In this document: in pieces, positions 24,642 to 62,175 of the stretch
Numbering within the stretch: position 1 is the stretch's first letter
How the letters are laid out: each line of letters starts with the position of its first letter
Assembly (NCBI GenBank): GCA_028829895.1
Contig: CM054179.1
Coordinates: forward strand, 33,459,117-33,523,116
Origin: Sinotaia quadrata
Lineage: Eukaryota; Mollusca; Gastropoda; Architaenioglossa; Viviparidae
Direction of reading: 5' to 3'
Length of the DNA: 64,000 nucleotides
Program-made: the position numbers and the translations under genes
Notes under the pieces: model-generated
The model's database searches: none
Told to the model about the DNA's origin: nothing
What the model saw: the letters and a program-made list of their open reading frames with translations, nothing else

Positions 24642-25010
24642 TTGGTTATGATTATTATTATTATTAATCATCCATAACTACTTACAAGTGGTGAGAATCT
24701 TAATTAATGTTATTAATAATTCTCCAGAAACACCACTCATCTCTCTCATTTGGCAGATACTCGGGCGCTGTAAACATGTTTTCTCTTCCACAACATTAAA
24801 GACAAACATTTACTGGCATACAATATTTCCACAATATTTCCTTAGGTGGAGAACTTCTTACAAAGGACAAGATAAATCCATCTTTAATCTATATTTAGCG
24901 AGTCCCCATCCACCCTCTATCTCTAGCTTATGGTTATCAATATGTGTAAGGTCGATAAATTTATTAAATCAACGATTAAATATACATATAACAAATACAC
25001 TGACTTCAGT
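24642..25010 (-). repeat. Dispersed repeat, copy C (partial)
   Basis: Matches the first ~350 bp of copy A, from GGTTATGATTATTATTATT through AGGTGGA(A/G)AACTTCTTAC to TTTATTAAATCAACNAT, then diverges. It lies about 330 bp from the second Gmr1-like fragment, on the side where a 5' LTR of a minus-strand element would be. Confidence 0.65.
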
Positions 25011-25569
25011 CCGCCAGACTGGCCTCTGATGCCAAACACAAAAATATTCTGCATGCCTCAACCCGACTGTGAGAACACCCAAGGCAAGATGGATGGCCAC
25101 CGCTTCAGTCATTCTCAGTGATGTAAAAAATTTTGACAATCACAACATGCCAAAAACAAAGTCACATCAATGACGCCAAACATCGAGAGTGACAGGATCC
25201 ATGTGGTACACACAAATATTCATGGAGTGGCACTGAAATGACCCATTTTCCTACATTCACAAACAAAACTCCACACCTCAGAAGGGTAGGGAAAAAATAG
25301 AATCCACAACAGTCGCAATGAAGTAATCACCAGAAAAAAGAAATCCAACATCTGTAGCACACAACTGCCTGCCATCCTCTTGGGGGGGAAAGAGGAAGGC
25401 TCCACAGGAATCCACCAAAATCTGAGAACATCTAAAGAAGATGAAAAGTTTTAATGCAATTCTTGTGAAGCAAAAGAAGTTAATGATACTACTACTATAA
25501 CTAATCACGAATTCAGTCACACACATTCCTGTGCTTTCCTCTGAAATGCACGCAATGGAACACCCTGCG
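25011..25569. other. No gene recognised
   Basis: Not alignable by eye to the second copy of the LINE-like repeat. Composition (many CA-rich phrases) resembles that repeat, so this may be its 5' end, present only in this copy. Confidence 0.4.
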
Positions 25570-27200
25570 GAAACAAAAGCTGACTAGCAGGAAATTATGG
25601 CAACCCTGCCACATACCATTTATACAACTGCACCAAAGGACAACACCTGACATGACAAACGATGCATCCAATCCAGAAAGCTACGCACTTCGCATACAAC
25701 CAGATTAATTCTTTACCTACATGAAAGAAATGTTCAGAATGCTAAAAGGGTCACACATAAATAACAGTCACATACACAGAAGCTAGCGCGCTCAAACATG
25801 CAATGACACTAAAATTCATCAAATTCAGCCTCGAAGACTCACCATTGCAATCCGACAGCAAACAGATAGGAGATTGAACTGAAACGGAGGACTACAAAAA
25901 TTCCTACACTGAAGATCGCACACACCCAGCCAACTATGGCAAAGCAGACGGCAACACAACTGACATCAGTGTCACTGAAACACCGGACATACAACTCTAC
26001 TATGACACAACCACACAGATGGAACCAGCAACACAAACAATAGTAGAGTCACAAATAGTCCCACCCCACCCCCAAGACGACAGCCAATGAAACACAGACG
26101 AGCAAAACAAAGATGAGAAGTCGTGCCTCCAATGTGGGCCATGATAATGGCGGAAGAAGCACAGACATCACACACAAGATGAAAAACAAGCAAGCTCAAA
26201 CACCATCGACCACCAAATCTGATCAACAGACTGAAATGAACATCACAAGCCAGAATATCAACATGCAAACTTTAGCAGAGATATCAGACAAAGAACAGCA
26301 AATGATGAATCGCACATGACGGAATCCATCAGCCACTACACGTGAAACAAAGAGACACAGGAGCCACAAACCCGTATGAGGAAAACACAAACACAAAACA
26401 AAAGAAAACACAAACCAAAAGAAATGGACCACCAAAATGGAAATGCGATCAACAGAAACAAGCTCAAGCCAACAAACATACATACGGAAATTTCCGCCCC
26501 CCGCCCACCCAACAAACACCCCAAGACTGCATATGATGGCTCTTTGATACAATCAACATTTTATACAACAGAATGCACCATCTAAACTCACTCCACCAAG
26601 GACCACATCACGAAAACACCACATTAACTCAACTGACAACTGGAGGTACAGATGATTTATTTTTTTCTTTTCCCTTTACTGACGACAACTGCAACATAGG
26701 GGTAAATACTATTAGAGTCTCAAACTCGGTGAGAAATCCCCTGTGCACTGCAGAAGTCAAACCAGCCAGCCCTCCAAACAGTGAAAACCTGACAACTCAC
26801 AAACCCATTGTCATTATTTTTTCCATTTTTTTTCTTTTTTCCCCCAGCGGTACTGGACAATAATCTATGATCCCCAACCCTCAATATACCTCCACCGAAA
26901 TGCAACAGTGTTCAACAAGAACACCCACTCCACAGTCACCAAAAACAAGAAATCACCGTTGGATTGCAACACAACTACAATAGAAAGCAACTACCTCAAA
27001 AAGACAGAAAAATATATTTTTAAAATGTAAATGGCACAGATCTTCACCTTCACCACAGCATGCGATGAAGAACAACCACCACCACCAATCCATCTCCCCT
27101 CTCCAGAAAACAGTGAGAGAGAACGTCCACCAGGGAGCCACCCAAGACCGAGAAAATTTCATGATGAAAAGTCATGCTGTGACCTCTGAGGGGAAATGTC
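25570..27200 (+). mobile_element. LINE-like element, copy 1, ORF1-like part
   Basis: This region is repeated in inverse orientation at 47945-49685, with clear similarity along its whole length. In conceptual translation, broken by stops, both copies share FYTYxKEMFRxLKGSxINN near 25715-25775 and, in this copy, DISVTETPDIQLYYDTTTQ and VPPHPQDDSQ at 25955-26090. A run of short basic and Pro/Thr/Gln-rich open segments follows, to about 26870. A degraded ORF followed by reverse-transcriptase-like text suggests ORF1 of a non-LTR retrotransposon. I do not recognise the exact clade. Confidence 0.5.
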
Positions 27201-28420
27201 AGCAAGAAACTAATCACGAATTCAATCAAAAAGGACATTTCATTTTGAGAAGATAATGACAGTATGTACTTTACCTTCTCTCCAGCTTTATAATCCAGTG
27301 GCCGATTAAAACCATAGACAAGAGATTCACCAGACCATCAGCCCTCACCACCTCTATGCCCAAGAAGCACAAGACAAAGAGGAAAAAGAGCATGATATCA
27401 ATGACCACACATTGCTCTGAATGAGGTAATAGAGGTAATAGAAGTAACACCCCTCAACTTCATACTCAAGTCAGGCAACAAAAAACTAGACAAAACCTTC
27501 TTGAACCTAATTTGGTCCCTCTTCAAAAGTGCGAAGGGAGAAGACAACCCTAAGACATCAAAGATTTGTAGCAATTAAACAAACCATGCTATTACATGAG
27601 CTTCTCCAGAACCACTTCTAAACATCAATGACAGAAAACATAGCTCAAACAGCCATCATATGGAAAATACCACCTCTACCCAGACTCATTAGAAGACAAC
27701 AAGAACAGTCTTTTACCCAAACTCTGATCACTATCATGAGGCTAAAAAGAGCCATCAACCACTGTCAAAGAAGATAAACAAAAAATACAGATGACAACCA
27801 ATACGGAGAAAAGAGACAAGAGGGAAAAGGAACAAAAATATAGCAAACAATCAGACAGGTAAGACAGAAACTAAAACCAAAATCATTCAAATTGATCAAG
27901 ATTTTACAACAACAAAAAAAGCAACATAAACAACATACCAACTAAAACTGAGACTACACTCAAACAAGTATGAGAGAATCCTTGAGACCCTACCTCTCTC
28001 CCCCTTGTTAGAGACTCCATCAAGAGCAACAATGGCAACAATAATGTGGCATATTGTTATTTGTGAATGCATGAAGAGGGGAAGATGAGAAAAGTATAGT
28101 GTTTGTTATTTCCTCTCTTGCATGTTTACTGGAGACTAACCCTGTCTCTCAGACATACATACACACAAATAATACACAGATGGATAATGAAAATGATGTG
28201 TTGTGAACTGTCTAGTCTTAAGGTAAACACATAATAATTAATATCTACCTCTAAGCCCCCAAACTCCTATGGTGATTGTAGTCCCTATAACTAATATACA
28301 CATGACATAATGGGACGATATATGGAGAGTCAAGAATTATGACTTTAGAGAAGTTTGATAAAGATAATGAAGGAAATGATGAATTAAATACCTAAGTAAT
28401 CACACACAAAAAACTTTAGT
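27201..28420 (+). pseudogene. LINE-like element, possible ORF2 reverse transcriptase start
   Basis: At about 27420-27577 an open stretch reads NEVIEVIEVTPLNFILKSGN then KKLDKTFLNLIWSLFKSAK. This resembles the segment of LINE reverse transcriptases where 'P..lLK.G......L..L.n.iw..g..P..W' occurs, just before the first palm motif. It breaks after that, and the rest to 28.4 kb is a run of short frames with no recognisable motif. The match is weak and by eye. Confidence 0.35.
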
Positions 28421-29309
28421 GGGGTCAGAGAAGCTTTGATAGCTAAAACGATTCCTGCAGCCCTAAGGAGCGTAATGGACTCAGTAGTTGCGATGGTTAA
28501 CTACATTAAAACTAGAACAATTAAAACTAGACTTCTCAAAGTCACGTGTCAGGAAAAGGAGCTCATCTTGATAGCGGGTCCTTCATATCGATATTCGCAG
28601 GTTGTGCAAAGGCAAGGTACTCTCTAGATTTTATGAATTAAAGAATGGGTTATTAGAAACTTTTGATACAGAGAAACATGAGTTTACCGCCCTGATTGAA
28701 GACGAGATAGGGTGTTCAAAAATTGAGTACCTGGCTGATATTTTTGAACATATAAACAGCCTTAATGCTTTAGTGTGCATGAGCAGGAAGGAAAACCTCT
28801 TTACATCGGTCTTGAGAAAAATTAAAATATGGAAGGCAAAAACTGAAAACAATAACCTTGAAATGTTTCCTCTCACAAGTGAAGCCGATCCGGAGATTAC
28901 TTCCTGTTTGATTTTAGAACATCTCTCGGCTTTGGAGGATAAACTACAGCAATATTTTTTCTTTCCCTCACTGGTGGGTCCGCAATCCCTTTGCCGTTAT
29001 AACTGCAGACACAAAACATCTATCGTTAAAAAGAGGCAGAAGAGTTGGCAGAACTTCAAAGTTTAGGGAAACAGTACTACTTCAATCTGAAATTTTGGGG
29101 GAAAAAATTCAGTGTTATTTGAAGATGCCCTATCGACACTAATACAGTTTTCGACAACCTACTTGTGCGAGCAGAGATTTTCTGCATTGGCCAACATTAT
29201 ACGAAATGGGAGCGACTTTTTTCTTTTGATCAAGAATTGCGGGTGTCTGCGATTCGACCCTGTATTGAATAATTGTGCTAAAGTAAACAAGCCCGTATTT
29301 CTCAGTTAA
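28421..29309 (+). pseudogene. hAT transposase remnant (ZBED5/SCAND3-like)
   Basis: Consecutive segments match this hAT family in order. ALRSVMDSVVAMVNYIKTR (28458-28514) is followed by GKVLSRFYELKNGLLETF (about 28611-28664). Next comes IEDEIGCSKIEYLADIFEHI (about 28695-28760), then ENLFTSVLRKIKIWKAKTEN and LEMFPLTSEAD, then EHLSALEDKLQQYF (to about 28960). At 29145-29190 the dimerisation-domain phrase TTYLCEQRFSALANI appears. At least three frame changes separate them, and the N-terminal BED finger and first catalytic residues are absent. No terminal inverted repeats were recognised. It is a different hAT lineage from the element at 1.5-2.2 kb. Confidence 0.8.
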
Positions 29310-29873
29310 TTATAAAAATGTAATTATTGACTCATTAATTTTAACTATTCTAGTTTGTATTACTTACAGTTTATTTGTTCCTCTTGTATTAATAAATAGC
29401 TTTGTTGAAAATATGTCATACCTATTTTATATTTCCTCTTATTTTCCCGTTTTGCATAAAAATTACTATTTTGTTGTTTTTTCTCGCTGCACACCTTTAT
29501 AGAATCGCTGATCTATCTAATAAATAAAATAGAAAGTTATATGTGTATGTCTTAGTGCATGTGTTTGATTCACAGCCGCAGGGATCATGGAGGCGTGGTT
29601 TTACCCTTTAAGTTAACGTAAAGGAAGGGGTGTCAGATTCTGTTCCCGGCCCCGGGGCCTTCCATCCACCTATGACGAGCTGTTGATATGAGGAGAGAAC
29701 TCATAAATTGAAATTTTGCATGGAGGTGTGATTTACCTCTGGGACGAACGGATGGTGTGGTCAGGGTCCGTCCTCGGCCACTAGAACCACATTTTTAAAA
29801 AATAATAAATTATGTAAGATGATATTGCTTCGTCGAGTTTTCTTCTATGTTCCATGCAATTTATTCTACGGTG
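29310..29873. other. Flank of hAT remnant, with a GC-richer patch
   Basis: AT-rich to about 29560. From 29575 to 29790 the sequence is markedly richer in GC (GGCCCCGGGGCCTTCC at about 29651) without a coding frame or recognised family. Confidence 0.45.
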
Positions 29874-30062
29874 CAGAGGCGTAGCTAGGATATTTTGCAG
29901 CCGGGGACGAATATAAAATTGGCGACCCCCCTCCCCGTTTAATCACCCTTTATTACCCTTGTTCACGTATTATAATGTAACGTTGTAAGCCTCATTTAGG
30001 CGCCCCTGTACCTTGGCGCCCGGGGACATATGTACCCCCTGACCCCCCCAGCTACGCTTCTG
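29874..30062. mobile_element. 189-bp hAT-type MITE
   Basis: Begins CAGAGGCGTAGCTAGG and ends CCCAGCTACGCTTCTG, whose reverse complement is CAGAAGCGTAGCTGGG: a 16-bp terminal inverted repeat with two mismatches. The flanks are CTACGGTG (29866-29873) and CTACGGGG (30063-30070), an 8-bp target duplication with one change. An 8-bp duplication and CAG termini indicate a non-autonomous hAT element. The interior is C/G-rich (GCGCCCGGGGACA) with no coding capacity. Confidence 0.8.
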
Positions 30063-30092
30063 CTACGGGGGGAGGGGGAGGGGCAGGGGGAG

Positions 30093-30638
30093 ACATATTT
30101 GTTAAAGATTTTGTTCTTTTTTAAGCAGCTTGTTTGCACATGCATATTCTGTCAGATGTTAGATCGAAGCCATCTAAATTGTTAAATTCTGATTAAGCTA
30201 GTCTACCTACTAAATTTTAACGAAATAAGTTTGCGATATTTTCCCGACATACTGCCTATGCCGGCGATAGTGCATTCAAAATGCCCTTACTACATCATCA
30301 AGAAACTGTATTCAAACCACTGAATTCAACAAAACATATTGGTTAAAGGCTTTGTTTATTTTTTTTATTATTATTAAGCAGCTTCTGTTTGCACATGCAT
30401 ATCCAGTCAGATGTGAGATCGAAACCATCTAAATTATTAAATTCATTTATTTTTCTTAACACGCCTTATGTAAAATCATTATATTATTAAGCGAGTCTAC
30501 CTATAAAATTTTAACGAAATAAGTTTGCAATTTTGTCCCACACGCTGCCGGCAAATGTGCATTCAAAATGACAAACTAAACTTTACTACGTCATGAAGAA
30601 ACTGTACTCCACTGACTGAATTCAGTAGGTTATTTTAT
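30093..30638. repeat. Dimeric tandem repeat, ~240- and ~305-bp units
   Basis: Two head-to-tail units, 30093-30332 and 30333-30638, share AAGCAGCTT...GTTTGCACATGCATAT, GTCAGATGT(T/G)AGATCGAA, AAATTTTAACGAAATAAGTTTG and GTGCATTCAAAATG in order. The second unit carries an AT-rich insertion near 30450-30490. Function unknown. Confidence 0.8.
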
Positions 30639-33600
30639 TTCAGGACGTCATTTAATATATTAGTCACTAGATGTTTCGTAAGTCCTAACCACCACCTCTA
30701 ATACCACAACCTCCATATTGATCCAAATCAAACACAAACCAAGATATCCGGAGGGAGTAACAACAGAACAGCCAAAGCATTAGCATACAGCAAAATGATC
30801 GTCAATCCATGGAGTTCTCGTTTCAACATGATAGCAAAAAATATAAGATTACTGAAGCTCATTTGATGACTACAACTGGGGGCCAAAATCGGCGCGAAAA
30901 ACAGGTAGATAAACTATAAAGTCTTCATGCTATTTTTTTATAGTTGGTACCTTAGTCGATGAGAAAATATATATATTTTAGTCTTAAGTAACAACGCCTT
31001 TGATCATCTTGTCCGCATTCCAAACGTCGATAAATGATTACAGTATCATATGTTTTGATTTACTTTTGAATAGAGTTGAATTTGTATAATAATTTCAAGA
31101 ACGTTTAATTTAAATTAATCATGTAATAAAATGCATTTTTAGCTAGAGAATGAACATGCTTTATTTATGCCAACCCTACTAATACAATGCATAAAAATCA
31201 ACCCTAAAGCTAATGTTTGTGACAGACACAAAAAGGCTGTGCCATACAATCATTGGAGAAATGTAACACAAATAGCTAATTTCACTCATATTGATTGAAT
31301 GACAAATGCAGCTTTGAATATTCTTTATTTCTTATTTTGAAATTATTGTTTCAAGTGTCTTTCGAAATCGATCATAACTTATTGATTTCATCAAAGATAA
31401 TCGGGACCAATAGTAAAATATCATATGGTCGCCATAGCTGATAACGTGTTGTAGCAACTTGACATATCAAACGTTTAAATCAAGTAAATGAATACGAAAG
31501 TACGTTCTTGTTATTGATGAAGTTACTAGTGCGTTAAGTTACATTATATTAATATTTTGGGCTGGCACACACTGCTTATTTCATAAAACCAACACTGAAT
31601 GATAAGTGAAGGATGTTGTTTTCAGTCGCCCTAAATCTAAAAATAGCTTTCCGCGTGTCGAATAGCCGCTGAATGAGCGAAACAGCTGATCTGATTACAA
31701 TACCTAATTCAGTACTGATGACTTTATATCTATAGACCTGCCTACTATTTAGACTAACTTTGTTTACTACCTTTATTCTTTCAAATAATAATAGTTTATA
31801 TTGCAAACTGTATATGTACAGTAGGCTGTCGGATTATTAGCCTTATCAGTAATCTTTTTAGGCTTGGTAATGTGCTGCTGCTAACATAGTGATTCCTCTG
31901 TGTGTAAGAAGAAGGGGAGAAATGTGAATGCACACACACACGCATGTAGTTTTGTGTGTGTTATAGCATTAATTGCAGTATGGATTAATGATAAAACTGG
32001 AATATAGGAATTTTTAAGAACAGTATACTGCAATGTAATGTAAGTTTTTATGACATATAGCTCTTTGCAGTCTGCACTGTTGAATTCTAAAACAAAGCAT
32101 AGTTGTTAATTTCTAATGGTAGGTTTGGTAAATATGTGGTACAAAATGTTTGATTTTCAATTATCAGTATTCACTAATAGTGTGAGTTATCTTTATGAGG
32201 CAGTATTAAAACTGCATATCTACCAAATTTACAAATTATTGTATCATTTATGTACAATTACTGTAGCAAATGAAACTTTGAAAGTGTAAATATTAAGGTA
32301 AATGAAATTGTTTGATTTGAGTTTTATGTCTACTTCTAATTTTTGATGATTCTCTAAATTAATAGTATTATGTTGCTTATAAGCATGCTTTACCTTTAAA
32401 ATAAAAAGTTTTAAGCATTTTGCAATAGTAAATAATATATATAGTAAAACACAGTGAAAACATAATGATATATAGTACACAATAATAAACACATGGAGTA
32501 GAATCAAAGTGTGTGTGTGTGTGTATACTTGCATACTTCTGTGACATGAATGGAGTGAATATGACTGTAGATGCTGGAGCTATATGCCACTCTCTTCTCG
32601 CTACCAGCAGCTTAAGTATGAATCAAGAATGATGTGACTGGTCAACCCATAGGTAGATGACAGACATATACCATTTAAAGAACAAAAGGAGACTCTAGTA
32701 ATGAATTGGTGTCAAATTAAATAACAGATGATAAATTGAGACCATCAGCACCAGTAGAAAATTAAATACAACATTAAAAAAATTGTATATAATTGTCACA
32801 ATATTAAGTAGACATATATTTAGTCTATACAAATACGTGTAATAATATACTATAGTAAATGCTACAACCAGATACAATGCTCATAAATGAGCACAGTTGA
32901 TAAGAGTCAGTCAACATACACAAATATTATTATATATTTAGCACATAGTGGAGAAAAAAAATCTTTGGCAATTAATATACCAGGAAGACAGACTGGATAG
33001 ACAACTAGAAACTTCAGTATGTCTCTAACATAAATGTGCTGTGGCTAGTCAGGGAACATGCAGTGCTGAATTAAGACCTTCCAGGGCCCTAAACACTGAA
33101 AATATTATGTTGTCCAGAACAAACAAAAATATTTGTAACTATAAAAATCAATAATTAAGATGGAAAATGTGTTTATTATTTGTAATAGCAATTTAGAATA
33201 TGTTGGATTTTTAAAATACCTTCTTTTTTTTATTTCAAAATCCATGATTTGGTCATCAAAAGTTAAATTTTACAGCAAGTTTGCTTCAATGCAAAGTAAA
33301 TCATATGAATTAAGTTTGTCCTGATAAATTGTTATTCATTGAGGGTTTTTCATTCCTTTTATCTGAGGAAAAGAACCTGCAGAGCAGTTAATAATCATTT
33401 TTTTTTTTTAAATCTGGAAGTGTGTCAAGATTTGAAATGCACTCTGGCATTCAGGTATCCAAGTGACCTTGTTCAGCAGTTTCTACTTACACAGACAATA
33501 GAGCAGCTAAGGTATTGAAGTTTGGAACAAACTATGGATAGAACTAGAAGCTGGCTGGCCCAAAAGAGGGGAGATCATTTAATGTTTGGGGTGGGGGGGT

Positions 33601-36600
33601 GTGCATTGTGCCTTTGGAAATTTTCTCCTCATCTAGTCATTTATAACCAAAGATAACTGAGTTGTAAATTAAAAATGATTCTTTTTGCTTGAAAATGTTA
33701 ATATTGCTAAATGAGTAACTAGAGGATTAATACTAAAATTGTTCTGTTTATTCATATAATTATGTTTATAGATTGATTTCCACTATTTGTGTGACAGAAG
33801 GGAAAAAAACTGCTTCTAAGCCAGATTCCAGTTATTGCTGTAATTTATGCAATATTTAATAATGAAATAGCCTCACTTAAAAAGAAGCAACAACAATTTG
33901 TATTTTATTATTATTTAAGTACTATTTTTAATATAATAATTATTTAATTATTAGAGAAAATAGCAACAGGTGAGTTGATCCAACATATTCATTATGCATG
34001 CGTAAAAATGTGCATGTATGTAAGTGTATATAAACTAAATAGCTAACATCTCTATGATACATACACTGATACAGTAAAACTAAAATATATAATATAGTTC
34101 AAATGATGAACCTCAGATATTGTACTGATGTAATTATTTCTACATTAGTATATAAATAATAGCGCAACAAATAGATCAATAAATAATTTAATTTTAATCA
34201 TAAGCATATTATTTCCTTATGACTTAATTTATATAAAGTGGATCCTTGCATAATATTAATTCAACACAGAAGAAGTAATGTTTATGTGAAATTAACATGC
34301 AAGTATGGGAATTATAGTAAATAAATGTAATCTCAATAATGAAGCAAATTTTATTGATTAAGTAATAAATATGGATTTATTTATTACCTTAGACTAAGAA
34401 AATCTGCTTATGAGATTCATTAAAACAAATTTGATGTTTTGCTTTATATCCTGTTTAGTTTGCAGTGAAATTGTTTTTTCAAATGTTTTCCTTTGTTTAT
34501 TCTTGTTTTAGAGCCTTGTTAATTATAGGAGGTACTTAATTAATAAAATATGAGAGAGTTACAGGGAGCTCTTTTCTCTTGAGAAACCCATCAATGTAAA
34601 ACATGCCAAAATAATCTGCTATTTCTGATTGAGAAGATGGTTAATTCATTGCAGAGCCAACAGTTCCATTTTGAAGCAAACGTACCCCAGACTGCCTGTT
34701 TCTCTTTGAATTCAAACACTCCTCTCTCTCTGATTGGCTTTCACTGAGACTTCAGTCTTTTCTTTTCTTTCTTTTTTTTTTTTTTGTATTCACTGTGACA
34801 GTTTCTTTCCAGGAGGCATTGAAAAATAAGATCTAACTACCCAGCATAATTCAATCTACCAAAATTTAAAAAAAAAAAATATTTACTACAGCCAAAATGA
34901 GAAATGCAATCTGAGTGAAAAATCATCTGCTGTGCACAAAAAAATTACTCCAGTCATGAATGAACAAACTACTACAACTGGGGGGAGGGTCAAATCAGCA
35001 CAAGTACACATGATCTGACAGCAACTTCTCAAATATAAGCTTACTATAAAACCACCAGGGATTTAATTCATAGGATCTCATGTATTGGGGATTTATAAAT
35101 GGTGAAAACAACCATAGCATAACTGAAGAGTGAATGTTTTATTGATTTATCTTTGAAAGTGAGAGAAATTATATACTGCATCATAATTAACAAATAAACA
35201 TTTCATTTTCAGAAATTATTCTTCATCTTGAGTTGAATGTGTATGTTAAATAATCATCTTAATTTGAACTCTTAATCTTATGGTACAAATTAAAACAAAT
35301 CACAGAAACTACAAATAAAAGTAATGCACAAGAGTAACCAATAATACAGTGAGAACTACCATAATTGTTCAGGTTTTTTATATGATAATTTCATTCATTA
35401 TAGCAACAAAATATTATGGGTTTAGGGATGAGGAGGCTATAATAAGAGGACAGTATACTTGCCTTAGATTATTTATCCTTGCAGTCACAATTTAATTTAT
35501 ATGATATTGGTAAGTTTATACTTAAATGTTACTGAAAAATGCATAAAGTTGTTTACAATAAAATAAGTAATAGTTTAGTATATAATATATAAGTAATAGT
35601 AATGAGTTTTAATGACAGAAAAGTGTTTTATATTTAAAAATACATGTAATTGGTTATGTTGATTTTGGAATAAGTATATACAGAGAGATAACATATAAAG
35701 ACAATAATTATACTAGATGTGCGCACAAAGAATTATGCATTGCATGCTTATTTAGACATATATATTATATATATTATATATATCTTGCATTTCAAAACAC
35801 AGATAAATTTTTAAGTGCATGCATGTGTGTGTTGTGTGGAAACACATGTAGAAAGTCACTTATTCGGATTATACTATAATCAGTAGATAGCATATTAATT
35901 ATTATAAATAATATCTAATAATAATGGTAATCACACCTAATAATAAATCGTAATAATTACAGTTAAAAATACTTTGTATGTATGGGGACACATATACCCA
36001 ACACAAGAAGATAGATAGATAGATTGATTGATTGATTCAAAAGTTATCAAATTATTATTATTACAATAACAATGCACATTCATATATATATATATATATA
36101 TATATTCAAAAGTCATCATTTCAGTGTTCAAATGCTTGCTAATTGCTATGTACAGGTTTATAATGATTAGTTGTTGACATGGTAATTCTAATGTATTATT
36201 TATATGATTACCTGAAATAAATGGTATAAAGCAAACTGTCTGAAATTTCCTTGTTTTATTGTCATCTAGTAACTTTCATTGATCAAGTTTAAACCCAGTC
36301 TTAATGTGGTTACCTATTTTATTCTGTGGTTATTATCTAATCATAGAATCCCAGAGCAAAATTGGACAAAACTATTCACCCCCACCCATTAGACTGCTAG
36401 TTGGCTCCATTATTTTTATCACATCACATAAATTAATTTAATTAAATTGCCAGGTCATAGCTCAACCTTTTGTTCAATAATTATTTTTTTAAAGAACATA
36501 ACAAATTAATATAAAATTGGCATTCATATAGGGTATACAATGTAATAAATTTGAAAAATCTACACAATCAGTTTTTAATTTACAATTCAGGGCTATGTCA

Positions 36601-36698
36601 GTTGTCAAAACATAATTCTTATTTTTTTTTGCCAAAGTAACAAAAATATTAAAAATTTACATCTATATCTATTCTTTTTTGTTTTATTTGTTGATCAG
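30639..36698. other. Upstream region of MEIOC-like gene; no confident exon
   Basis: Six kilobases of AT-rich DNA with short low-complexity tracts: CA/GT near 31932-31960 and 32509-32524, GATA/GATT near 36010-36038, (TA)n near 36082-36105. A 54-codon open stretch at 34583-34747 (with an ATG at 34637, then VNSLQSQQFHFEANVPQ) has a composition like the MEIOC-like protein and could be an upstream exon. It lacks a convincing donor, so it is not called. Confidence 0.4.
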
Positions 36699-61574
<24,876 letters not shown>

Positions 61575-62175
61575 GTGCAAAATACATTTTTAATAAAAAT
61601 AAGCTGCAGGAGACTTCAGTTATAGACAGCAGTATTACCTGCACATTTGGAAGTGACCCAACCTCCATGCAACATGCTTACCAACATATTGGACCTAATT
61701 GTGTTTGTCAACCCATTCTCCAGCTACAAGCTCTCTTTGACTACAATGCTCACATGAATGGAGCATTCCATTCATGACCAGTAGAGAATGAAGTATGATT
61801 ATGGGTGGAATTCCAAGAAGGCCTGGAAATACATTTTTGGGTTTCTAGTAAATTCTGCCATCACAAATATTTCATACTTTATAGCCAGACTTCAACTGCA
61901 ATCCACCAATGCATATGTTTTTCTCAACTTGATTTTCATTGTGAACTTGCTACTCAATTCGTTGCTGGATTCAGTGCCAGAAAATGACATCCTGAAGTTG
62001 TGAGAGTGCTGTCTTGCGATGATGAAAATGTGCGAGGTCATGTCAACATCAAAATGCCCAAGAGAATTTGCTGCCATTGTCATCTCAAGCAACAAGTCTG
62101 CAAGGATACAGTTTTTGGTTGTGCTCAGTTGACATAGATTTATACAAGGAATGTCATGCCCCCATAACACCAATA
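61575..62175 (+). pseudogene. piggyBac transposase C-terminal remnant
   Basis: Conceptual translation across frames gives the end of a piggyBac transposase. YDYGWNSKKAWKYIFGFLVN then SAITN (about 61794-61868) matches the conserved 'R..KWWKYIF.F..d.ai.Na' segment. LYSQTSTAIHQ (about 61880-61910) and FSQLDFHCELATQFVAGFSA (about 61920-61980) correspond to the 'fR..La..Ll' segment. A Cys/His-rich tail (RICCHCHLKQQVCKDTVFGC, about 62060-62125) corresponds to the C-terminal zinc-binding domain. At least three frame changes and stops break it. Catalytic Asp residues were not identified, and no flanking TTAA pair could be assigned. Confidence 0.65.

Noticed and set aside
25839..26585. Cluster of Cys/Val/Phe-rich minus-strand open stretches resembling membrane proteins
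   Set aside because: They are antisense to the LINE-like ORF1 text. CA-rich DNA read backwards gives TG-rich codons (Cys, Val, Leu, Phe), which mimic membrane segments. The inverted copy at 48-49 kb shows the same artefact on the plus strand.
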